Positions 10,164 to 18,012 of a DNA stretch of 64,000 nt are shown one piece after another; the stretch's first letter is position 1; each line of letters starts with the position of its first letter. The notes under the pieces were generated by a model. That model saw nothing but the letters and a program-made list of their open reading frames with translations, ran no database searches and had not been told where the DNA came from. The stretch is taken from the NCBI GenBank assembly GCA_965225915.1, contig OZ245326.1:62001-126000 (forward strand), written 5' to 3'. Made by a program: the position numbers and the translations under genes. Origin of the DNA: JAAXHH01 sp965225915 (lineage in GTDB: Bacteria; JAAXHH01).

Positions 10164-10640
10164 ATTCCGTTCATTTATTTGCCCCTCCTCTCTCCCCAAC
10201 TGGCCAATATTCTGCCAGCTTCCTGCTTGAATCTATCTCACCAGCAGAAGCAGGGCTCACACTCTAAGCCCTACAGTGGAAAGTATTCCGCCAACATTCC
10301 GACTAGTCCCATTTCTGTAATACACACATACCTAAAGCTACCACGTAGTGGGCTTTACTCATCCTGCCTACTCTGACATCTGTTCTAAGTGTCGTTGATC
10401 CAAAGACACTCCAGATATCCTGCTATTGGCGTACTCGGCATTACGCCAGCGCGTATCAGAACGTGGTTCTCGATAGTATCAGGGTTCGGACGGGGGAAGC
10501 GATTTACTTCCTGGTAATGTTGTTTTCCCGCAATCGTTCTTATATCTTAGCAAGTTACAAGCTTGCCAATAGTTCTCATCAGGACAATATCGTAGATACC
10601 TTCAACACGACAGTCTGACCTGCAGGTCGTGGATTCGAAA
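10164..10640. other. Intergenic region without recognisable gene
   Basis: About 480 bp between the right end of the IS256-type element and the second giant lipoprotein gene. The frame at 10062-10376 overlaps the transposase end and has no coding character. No convincing promoter or hairpin with a T-run was seen. The region probably carries the promoter of the downstream gene, since it is the only long leader among the three giant genes. Confidence 0.5.
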
Positions 10641-13600
10641 ATGGGCATTCACGATTCAACGACAAAAAGAAGTCCTGTAACGGTATCCATTTTCCGGGTT
10701 CTGTTGACCACTTTCGCATGCCTGTCTCTCCTGGCTTCGGTCACCTGCGGCAAAGACTCTCCGACGAAGCCCAAGCCGCCGGCACCCCCACCGACACCAC
10801 CTCCTGTACAACCGGTACCAACGCGCATCACGATCACGCCCGCATCGGCCACGCTCATGTCGATCGGCGAGACAGTGCAGCTTGCGGCCAGGGTGCTGGA
10901 TCAGAACGGCCAGCCGGTGGCTGGCGCCGTGGTGACCTGGCAGAGCAGCGATCAGGAAGTGGCCAGTGTGAGCAGCAGCGGCCTGGTGACCGCAGTCATG
11001 AACGGCACCGCGCAGATCACGGCCACGGCGGGCAGCGCCTCGGCGAGGGCCGAGGTCCGGGTGATGCAGTCAGCGGGCAGCATCGTGATTACCCCGGAGA
11101 TGGCGACACTCATGTCGATCGGCGAGACAGTGCAGCTTGCGGCCAGGGTGCTGGATCAGAACGGCCAGCCGGTGGCTGGCGCCGTGGTGACCTGGCAGAG
11201 CAGCGATCTGGAAGTGGCTAGTGTGAGCAGCAGCGGCCTGGTGACCGCCGTGGGCAACGGCACCGCCCAGATCACGGCCACGGCGGGCAGCGCCTCGGCG
11301 AGTGCCGAGGTCCGGGTGATGCAGTCAGCGGTCAGCATCGTGATCACGCCGGAGATGGCGACACTCATGTTGATCGGCGAGACAGTGCAGCTTGCGGCCA
11401 CGGTGCTGGACCAGAACGGCCAGCCGGTGGCTGGCGCCGTGGTGTCCTGGCAAAGCAGCGAGGAGACCGTGGCCACCGTGACCCCGCAGGGCCTGGTGAC
11501 CGCGGTCATGAACGGCACAGCGCAGATCACGGCCACGGCGGGCAGCGCCTCGGCGAGGGCCGAGGTCCGGGTGATGCAGACAGCGGGCAGCATCTTGATC
11601 ACGCCGGAGATGGCGACACTCATGTCGATTGGAGAGACGGTGCAGCTGACCGCGTCAGTGCTGGACCAGAACGGCCAGCCGGTGGTTGGCGCCGTGGTGA
11701 CCTGGCAAAGCAACGAGGAGACCGTAGCCACCGTGAGCAGCAGTGGCCTGGTCACCGCAGTCATGAACGGCACCGCCCAGATCACGGCCACGGCGGGCAG
11801 CGCCTCGGCGAGTGCCGAGGTCCGGGTGATGCAGTCAGCGGGCAGCATCGTGATCACACCGGAGATGGCGACACTCATGTCGATCGGCGAGACAGTGCAG
11901 CTTGCGGCCAGGGTGCTGGATCAGAACGGCCAGCCGGTGGCTGGCGCCGTGGTGACCTGGCAGAGCAGCGATCAGGAAGTGGCCAGTGTGAGCAGCAGCG
12001 GCCTGGTCACCGCAGTCATGAACGGCACAGCGCAGATCACGGCCACGGCGGGCAGCGCCTCGGCGCGTGCCGAGGTCCGGGTGATGCAGACAGCGGGCAG
12101 CATCTTGATCACGCCGGAGATGGCGACACTCATGTCGATTGGAGAGACGGTGCAGCTGACCGCGTCAGTGCTGGACCAGAACGGCCAGCCGGTGGCTGGC
12201 GCCGTGGTGACCTGGCAAAGCAACGAGGAGACCGTAGCCACCGTGAGCAGCAGCGGCCTGGTCACCGCAGTCATGAACGGCACCGCCCAGATCACGGCCA
12301 CGACGGGCAGCGCTTCGGCGAGTGCCGAGGTCCGGGTGATGCAGACAGCGGGCAGCATCGTGATCACGCCCGCCTCGGCGACACTGATGTCGATCGGAGA
12401 GACAGTGCAGCTTGCGGCCAGGGTGCTGGATCAGAACGGCCAGCCGGTGGCTGGCGCCGTGGTGACCTGGCAGAGCAGCGATCAGACCGTGGCCACCGTG
12501 AGCAGCAGTGGACTGGTTACCGCGGTGAGGAATGGTACCGCTACCGTTATCGCGCGGGCAGGCATCGCCTCGGCTACTGCAAACATAACGGTTATGGGGC
12601 CGAATCCGGACCGTGAAGTGCTGATCGCGTTCTACAATGCTACGAGCGGTGTGGAGTGGACAAACTCGAGAAATTGGCTGAGCGAAGCTCCTTTGGGTGC
12701 TTGGCACGGTGTGACGACCAATGTCAATGAAGAGGTGATACATCTGAATTTGAAAAATAACAACCTTCAGGGGACGATCCCACCCGAACTCGAACAACTC
12801 AGTAACCTCAAATCGCTTGTCCTTAGTGGAAACACATTTACGGGGGTTATCCCGCCCGAACTCGGACAACTCGGACAACTCACAGCGCTGTGGCTTGTCA
12901 AAAACCAGTTGGAGGGTGCCATCCCGCCTGAACTCAAACGACTCAATAACCTCGTGATACTTGCCCTTAGCAATAATCATTTGACAGGGGCCATCCCACC
13001 CGAACTCGGACAACTCAATAACCTCAAATCGTTATTCCTTAACGGAAACCAGTTGACGGGGAACATACCCTCCGAAATCGGGAACCTACAAAACCTCACA
13101 TACTACCTGAATCTTGGCCACAACCAGTTGACAGGAGCCATCCCACCCGAACTCGGTCAACTGAGCATGCTTAAAGCCCTGCATTTAGGCCCAAATCCTA
13201 TGCTTTCCGGTCCACTGCCGAATTCGTTCACCAGTCTCGACGCCTTGGAGCAACTATATTTGTCTCGCACGCAGTTGTGTGTACCAAGGGAAGCAGCGTT
13301 CCAGATGTGGCTTGACAGAATATCAACTACCGTAGGCATCCACTTCTGCTCAGACCCTGAGCGAGATGTCTTGATTGCTTTATTCAACAGTACAAATGGA
13401 GTGGAATGGACCAACAACACGAACTGGTTGAACTTTGCACCCTTGGGCGATTGGTACGGCGTAACCACCGATGCACGGGGCAAAGTTACGAAAATTGTCC
13501 TGGCGGATAACAACCTGAGCGGATCGCTTCCCAGCCAGTTGAGCAGTCTGGCCAATCTCAATACGCTGAACCTGTCTTTCAACACCGCTCTCTCCGGAAC

Positions 13601-16445
13601 CCTACCCCATGGATTCACAAGACTCAGCTTGGAAGAACTGGTACTGGAAGGAACCGGATTGTGCGCTCCTTCGGACTCCGATTTTCAGGAATGGCTTAGT
13701 GGTATACCACATCCGGCAGTTAGCAGTTGTACCGATACTCGCCGGGACTTCTATACGTTGGCCGTTCTATACAACAGTATGGATGGGGCGGAATGGACCG
13801 CCAGCACGAACTGGTTGAGCGATGCACCCCTGCGTACCTGGTACGGCGTGACGGCCAATGTCGATGAAGAGGTGACCCATCTAGATTTGGGTAATAACAA
13901 CCTTAAAGGGACGATCCCATTCGAACTCGGACAACTCGATAGCCTCGCGAGACTTGACCTTAGCTCTAACCAGTTGTCGGGAGCCATCCCGCCCGAACTC
14001 GGACAACTCGAAAAGCTCGTGAGACTTGACCTTAGCTCTAATCTGTTGGAGGGTGCCATTCCGCCCGAACTCGGACAACTCGATAGCCTCGCGAGACTTG
14101 ACCTTAGCTTTAACCAGTTGTCCGGGGGTATCCCGGCCGAACTTGGACAACTCGAAAAACTCTCAGAGTTGTACCTATCTAACAATCCGTTGATGGGTGT
14201 TATCCCGCCCGAACTCGGACAACTCGAAAAACTAACCGAGCTGCGGCTTAGATATAACCTGTTGGAGGGTGTCATCCCGCTCGAACTCGGACAACTCGAA
14301 AAACTAACCGAGCTGAGACTTAGCTTTAACCTGTTGGAGGGTGTCATCCCGCCCGAACTCGGACAACTCGGACAACTCACAGTGTTGTCCCTATCTTACA
14401 ATCAGTTGATGGGGGTTATCCCGCCCGAACTCGGACAACTCAATAACCTCACATATCTGGGGCTTAACACTAACCAGTTGGAGGGTGCCATTCCGCCCGA
14501 ACTCGGACAACTCGATAACCTCGTGAGACTTGACCTTAGCTCTAATCAGTTGGAGGGGGCTATCCCACCCGAACTCGGACAACTCGATAACCTCGTGAGA
14601 CTTGACCTTAGCTCTAATCAGTTGGAGGGGGCTATCCCACCCGAACTCGGACAACTCAATAACCTCACATTCCTGGGTCTTAACACTAACCAATTGACGG
14701 GAACTATCCCGCCCGAACTCGGACAACTGAGCAAGCTTGAAGAACTGCGGCTTTCGTTTAATTTACTAACAGGCAATATCCCGCATACTTTGGGCGATCT
14801 TCCCAATCTGAAGTTGATGGCTCTAACGGATAACACTCACATGTCAGGGGCACTAACTCTAGCATTTATCATTCTGAACCTTGAAGAACTGCTGCTCGGC
14901 GGCACGGGACTATGTGCGCCTCTGGTTTCCGAATTCCAGGATTGGCTGCGAGCGATTCCCAATAGCCGCGTTGCTCTTTGCGAACCAGTCGTTGGGGGAT
15001 CAACTGTTTACCTCACGCAGGCAACGCAATCAATGAAGCATCCGGTGCCCCTTGTGGCCGGCGAGGACGCTCTCCTCCGTGTATTTATCACGACGAAATC
15101 GGACGTAGATGTGTATTTTCCACCCGTGCAGGCCACTTTCTACCAGGGTGGTATCGAGGTGTATTCGGTCGTTGTACCCGGTCAAAGTACCAGTATCCCG
15201 CAGCGGGTCGACGAGGGAGACCTTTCGGCTTCGGCAAATTCAAGGGTGCCCGGATCGGTAGTGATGCCTGGTTTGGAGATGGTGGTCGAGATTGATCCGG
15301 ACGGTACGTTGGACCCGGCCCTGGGCATCGGAGGCCGGCTGCCTCCGGCGGGTCGGACATCGCTGGATGTGAGGTCCGTGGCGCCCTTCGATCTGACGCT
15401 GGTGCCCATCCTGTGGACAAAGAACCCGGACAGATCAATATTAACCCAAACTGCAGGCCTGACGGCCGAATCCGATCTGTTCCGATTTACTCGAGACCTA
15501 TTGCCAATCAACGACTTCCAACTCGAAATCCGCGAGCCTCTGTGGAGCTCTTTCGATCCGGATTTTTCGAATAGAGGTTTTTTACAACATGAGCTTGATG
15601 CGATTCGTACTATGGATGCTGCGACGGGGCACTATATGGGTGTGATAAGAAGCGGCGGGTCGGCACCGGTCCCCGGATTTCTAAGTTTATCTTCCCTCCA
15701 GGGACACATTATAGCCCACGAACTCGGTCACAACATGAGTCTGACCCATGCCCCGTGCGAAGTGTTTTATGACGATTTCGATCCCCACTATCCCTATGCT
15801 AACGGATCCATTGGTGTATGGGGATACGATTTTCTCGATGTGACGCTGGTGAATCCCGAAACGGCAGATCTGATGAGTTATTGCGTACCGGTTTGGATCA
15901 GCGATTATTCCTTCAAAAAGGCACTTGAATACCGCCAGTCTCAAGAGGCTCATCAGACGGCGGCCAACGTACCTTCGACGAGAGGCCTGCTGCTCTGGGG
16001 TGGCGTAAGCGAGAACGGAGCACTCCTCCTTGAACCGGCCTTCGTGGTCGACGCACCTATGTCTCTGCCTCAGTTGGACGGCCCTTACCGGCTCACCGGA
16101 GAGGATGCGGAAGGCAACACGTTGTTCACCCTGCCCTTCGGCATGGCCGAGATCGCGGATGGCGGGGGCGGTTCCTTCGCGTTCATCCTGCCAGTCCAAC
16201 GGGACTGGGCTACCAGGCTGAATAGTATCACTCTCTCCGGTCCCGAGGGCGTTTCGTCTTTGGACGGCAAGGATGATCCCTCAGCCGCGCTTCTGCTGGA
16301 TTCTGTAACGGGAAAGGTGCGAGGTATACTGCGCGATTGGCCTGAGACCGGCGTGACAGAGGCATCCGCAAGACGAGTGTTGCCAGAACCGGGTCTTGAG
16401 GTGGTCATCAGCCGTGGCGTGCCAGAAGCTGCCGACTGGGATTGA
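10641..16445 (+). CDS. Giant lipoprotein: 7 BIG2 Ig repeats, 3 LRR blocks, C-terminal metzincin-like protease
   Basis: 1934 residues from ATG 10641 (GTG 10629 in frame would add four). A leader ends LLASVTCGKDSPTKPKPP, the same Cys-Gly-Lys-Asp-Ser-Pro-Thr start of the mature protein as its two paralogues, again with Thr at -1 of the lipobox. Seven 85-residue BIG2 repeats span 10824-12608. LRR blocks with caps begin near 12608, 13360 and 13741, rich in IPPELGQL units. The protease motif HELGHNMSLTH is at about residue 1693 and the Met-turn DLMSYC at about 1745. The C-terminal LLLWGGVSENGALLLEPAFV domain matches the first paralogue. It is probably a surface adhesin-protease. Confidence 0.85.
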   Translation: MGIHDSTTKRSPVTVSIFRVLLTTFACLSLLASVTCGKDSPTKPKPPAPPPTPPPVQPVPTRITITPASATLMSIGETVQLAARVLDQNGQPVAGAVVTWQSSDQEVASVSSSGLVTAVMNGTAQITATAGSASARAEVRVMQSAGSIVITPEMATLMSIGETVQLAARVLDQNGQPVAGAVVTWQSSDLEVASVSSSGLVTAVGNGTAQITATAGSASASAEVRVMQSAVSIVITPEMATLMLIGETVQLAATVLDQNGQPVAGAVVSWQSSEETVATVTPQGLVTAVMNGTAQITATAGSASARAEVRVMQTAGSILITPEMATLMSIGETVQLTASVLDQNGQPVVGAVVTWQSNEETVATVSSSGLVTAVMNGTAQITATAGSASASAEVRVMQSAGSIVITPEMATLMSIGETVQLAARVLDQNGQPVAGAVVTWQSSDQEVASVSSSGLVTAVMNGTAQITATAGSASARAEVRVMQTAGSILITPEMATLMSIGETVQLTASVLDQNGQPVAGAVVTWQSNEETVATVSSSGLVTAVMNGTAQITATTGSASASAEVRVMQTAGSIVITPASATLMSIGETVQLAARVLDQNGQPVAGAVVTWQSSDQTVATVSSSGLVTAVRNGTATVIARAGIASATANITVMGPNPDREVLIAFYNATSGVEWTNSRNWLSEAPLGAWHGVTTNVNEEVIHLNLKNNNLQGTIPPELEQLSNLKSLVLSGNTFTGVIPPELGQLGQLTALWLVKNQLEGAIPPELKRLNNLVILALSNNHLTGAIPPELGQLNNLKSLFLNGNQLTGNIPSEIGNLQNLTYYLNLGHNQLTGAIPPELGQLSMLKALHLGPNPMLSGPLPNSFTSLDALEQLYLSRTQLCVPREAAFQMWLDRISTTVGIHFCSDPERDVLIALFNSTNGVEWTNNTNWLNFAPLGDWYGVTTDARGKVTKIVLADNNLSGSLPSQLSSLANLNTLNLSFNTALSGTLPHGFTRLSLEELVLEGTGLCAPSDSDFQEWLSGIPHPAVSSCTDTRRDFYTLAVLYNSMDGAEWTASTNWLSDAPLRTWYGVTANVDEEVTHLDLGNNNLKGTIPFELGQLDSLARLDLSSNQLSGAIPPELGQLEKLVRLDLSSNLLEGAIPPELGQLDSLARLDLSFNQLSGGIPAELGQLEKLSELYLSNNPLMGVIPPELGQLEKLTELRLRYNLLEGVIPLELGQLEKLTELRLSFNLLEGVIPPELGQLGQLTVLSLSYNQLMGVIPPELGQLNNLTYLGLNTNQLEGAIPPELGQLDNLVRLDLSSNQLEGAIPPELGQLDNLVRLDLSSNQLEGAIPPELGQLNNLTFLGLNTNQLTGTIPPELGQLSKLEELRLSFNLLTGNIPHTLGDLPNLKLMALTDNTHMSGALTLAFIILNLEELLLGGTGLCAPLVSEFQDWLRAIPNSRVALCEPVVGGSTVYLTQATQSMKHPVPLVAGEDALLRVFITTKSDVDVYFPPVQATFYQGGIEVYSVVVPGQSTSIPQRVDEGDLSASANSRVPGSVVMPGLEMVVEIDPDGTLDPALGIGGRLPPAGRTSLDVRSVAPFDLTLVPILWTKNPDRSILTQTAGLTAESDLFRFTRDLLPINDFQLEIREPLWSSFDPDFSNRGFLQHELDAIRTMDAATGHYMGVIRSGGSAPVPGFLSLSSLQGHIIAHELGHNMSLTHAPCEVFYDDFDPHYPYANGSIGVWGYDFLDVTLVNPETADLMSYCVPVWISDYSFKKALEYRQSQEAHQTAANVPSTRGLLLWGGVSENGALLLEPAFVVDAPMSLPQLDGPYRLTGEDAEGNTLFTLPFGMAEIADGGGGSFAFILPVQRDWATRLNSITLSGPEGVSSLDGKDDPSAALLLDSVTGKVRGILRDWPETGVTEASARRVLPEPGLEVVISRGVPEAADWD
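10824..12608 (+). repeat. Seven tandem 255-bp BIG2 repeats with mosaic relationships
   Basis: Units start every 255 bp at 10824, 11079, 11334, 11589, 11844, 12099 and 12354. Units 4 and 6 (ILITPEMATLM, QLTASVLDQNGQP, WQSNEETVATV) are almost identical to each other. Unit 5 resembles units 1 and 2 (QLAARVLDQNGQP, WQSSDQEVASV). The alternating pattern suggests duplication of a two-unit, 510-bp block or conversion among units. The last unit diverges towards its end where it joins the LRR part. Confidence 0.95.
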
Positions 16446-16485
16446 TGGGGATATATGTACCTTCGTCACAATGGAAGTACTGTAT

Positions 16486-16502
16486 TTGCAGCGCTGCTGC
16501 AA
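16486..16502. terminator. Possible hairpin after the second giant gene
   Basis: TTGCAGC-GCT-GCTGCAA forms a perfect 7-bp stem with a 3-base loop, 41 bases after the stop at 16445. No T-run follows directly (CTACGGACGTACGCTTTT comes later), so termination is only a possibility. Confidence 0.3.
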
Positions 16503-16602
16503 CTACGGACGTACGCTTTTCGCGCGTCCATTTCAGTTACTTAAATGCTGCATGTCAGATTATTGGCGAATAGTGTAGTGCACCCCCAAAAGGGACAACC
16601 AG

Positions 16603-17466
16603 TTAAGCTACAATTCTTGCAGATTCCATGATCTGCTCGAATTCAGCCGTCGGTCTGTAGTTCAGGGCTGAGTGCAAGCGCTTACGATTGTAGAGGTTGT
16701 CGATGAAGTAGCCGATACGGGATCGGGCTTCTTCAAGGGATTCGTACTCGTAGAGATAGACCTCCTCGTATTTGAGGGTTCTGATGAAGCGTTCTGCTTT
16801 TGCGTTGTCATAGGGATTGCCGCGCCGGCTCATGCTGATCCGTATGCCGGCCTTCTTGAGGGTATCGACATAGGCATTGGAGGCATACTGCACACCCCGG
16901 TCCGAGTGATGCACCAGCCCTTCCGGCACCGATCTGGAAGCAAGAGCGCTGTGCAGAGCATTAAGGGTCAGGCTGGCATCGAGTGTTCGCTCCAGAGCCC
17001 AGCCGATGCATCTTCTGCTGTAGGCGTCGAGTACCACGGCCAGATAGACCCACTCTCGTGCCAGCCTTATGTAGGTGATGTCGGATACCCACAGCTGGTT
17101 GACGCCGGTTAGGTTCAGTCCCGGTACCAGGTTGGCGTAGACGGCGCGATCGTGGTTCGAGTCGGTGGTCGATACGAAAGCTTTACGCCGCAGGACAAGC
17201 AGATTGTCCTCGCGCATGAGGCGCAGGATCCGCTTGTGGTTCACAGGGTATCCAAGACGCTGCAGCGCGCGGGTCATGGGACGGTAACCGTAGGAGGGCC
17301 AGGAAAGGGCGAGCCTATGGATCCTGTCCCGCAGTTCAAGATCCGGATCGGGGCGACCACTACGGCCGCGGTAGTAGCTGGATCGACCGATCGAGAGCGT
17401 CTTGCAGAGCCTCTTGACCACGGTACAGTCTGCGGCTACCTGCTTCTGCGCGACCAGGGAGATCAT
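16603..17466 (-). CDS. IS3-family transposase OrfB (DDE catalytic subunit)
   Basis: 287 residues. HTH_21-type start (RLCKTLSIGRSSYYRGRSG), then an rve-type integrase core. This core has WVSDITYIRLAREWVYLAVV (first Asp), VLDAYSRRCIGWAL (second Asp), LVHHSDRGVQYASN, and NPYDNAKAERFIRTLKYEE (catalytic Glu). It ends in LYNRKRLHSALNYRPTAEFE. All catalytic residues are present. It is in the same frame as OrfA, separated from it by a TAA stop and 13 sense codons, rather than in the -1 frame usual for the IS3 family. Expression as a fusion would therefore need stop readthrough, and OrfB may be translated on its own. Confidence 0.9.
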   Translation of the reverse strand: MISLVAQKQVAADCTVVKRLCKTLSIGRSSYYRGRSGRPDPDLELRDRIHRLALSWPSYGYRPMTRALQRLGYPVNHKRILRLMREDNLLVLRRKAFVSTTDSNHDRAVYANLVPGLNLTGVNQLWVSDITYIRLAREWVYLAVVLDAYSRRCIGWALERTLDASLTLNALHSALASRSVPEGLVHHSDRGVQYASNAYVDTLKKAGIRISMSRRGNPYDNAKAERFIRTLKYEEVYLYEYESLEEARSRIGYFIDNLYNRKRLHSALNYRPTAEFEQIMESARIVA

Positions 17467-17505
17467 GAACTGCCTCCATTGCCTCGGGCTGAGCGTGGGA
17501 TCTCC

Positions 17506-17784
17506 TTAGGGCCGACTCAACACTTTTTTTAACAGGTCGTTCTCCATGGTCAACTGACCGACTTTACGTTCCAAGGCCGCGATCCGGGCCTCGTCCGAGA
17601 CCGCCCTGCCGTTGCCGGGGAAAGCCCGCTCACCCTGACGGCGAAGCTGTTGACGCCAGCGATGGATCAACGTGGGATGGACCTGATGTTCACGAGCCAG
17701 TTGACTGATCGACTTGCCCGAATCGGCTTCCTGGAGGACCTGGAGTTTGAACTCGCGGGTAAACTGACGGCGTTTCAGAGTCAT
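17506..17784 (-). CDS. IS3-family transposase OrfA (DNA-binding subunit)
   Basis: 92 residues. A helix-turn-helix of the HTH_8 / IS3 OrfA type is seen in RRQFTREFKLQVLQEADSGK, ISQLAREHQVHPTLIHRWRQ. A leucine-zipper-like helix follows (ARIAALERKVGQLTMENDLLKK). A strong ribosome site (GAGGAGG) lies six bases before the ATG. The gene ends TTAAAAAAAGTG...CCCTAA. The A7 run resembles the slippery sites used by IS3 elements for -1 frameshifting, but a -1 shift here would not enter the OrfB frame. Confidence 0.9.
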   Translation of the reverse strand: MTLKRRQFTREFKLQVLQEADSGKSISQLAREHQVHPTLIHRWRQQLRRQGERAFPGNGRAVSDEARIAALERKVGQLTMENDLLKKVLSRP

Positions 17785-17808
17785 GATGTGCCTCCTCGAT
17801 CAGAAGGA

Positions 17809-17879
17809 AGCTTAACTCTGTGTCCCGGTCAAGGGTGCAGTACAAGCTTACTCTGTGTCCCGGTCAAGGGTGCAGTACA
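17809..17879. repeat. Tandem duplication of the IS-B left terminus
   Basis: AGCTTAACTCTGTGTCCCGG plus 16 further bases (17809-17844) is followed directly by the same 36-mer lacking one A (17845-17879). Either could act as the outer end. The arrangement could come from insertion next to an existing solo end, or from end duplication during transposition. Confidence 0.85.
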
Positions 17880-18012
17880 GGATGTCCAGGGCTGGAGAAG
17901 CACGACACCTTTCCAGGTTAGAACGCCAGGAAGTCAATTGTATTCCATATGCTCATCTGGGGCACCATTTCGTCGAAATGAACATCGATCTCTTACATAG
18001 GAGGGTAGATAA

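Larger units (their letters stand above)
16573..17844 (-). mobile_element. IS3-family element (IS-B) with intact reading frames
   Basis: 1272 bp read on the minus strand, with termini beginning TGTACTGCACCCTTGACCGG and ending GGGGGTGCACTACA, i.e. TG...CA inverted ends sharing AGCTTAACTnnnTGTCCC. It encodes OrfA and OrfB. The copy at 1899-2166 and the solo ends at 21274 and 22725 belong to the same family. Outside the left terminus a second, nearly identical terminus is repeated in tandem (17845-17879). No clear target duplication was found. Confidence 0.85.

Noticed and set aside
10062..10376. 104-codon frame across the IS256 right end
   Set aside because: Runs across the IS terminus and has random composition.
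17506..17530. Programmed -1 frameshift at the A7 run of OrfA
   Set aside because: OrfB is in the same frame as OrfA, so a -1 shift would not reach it.
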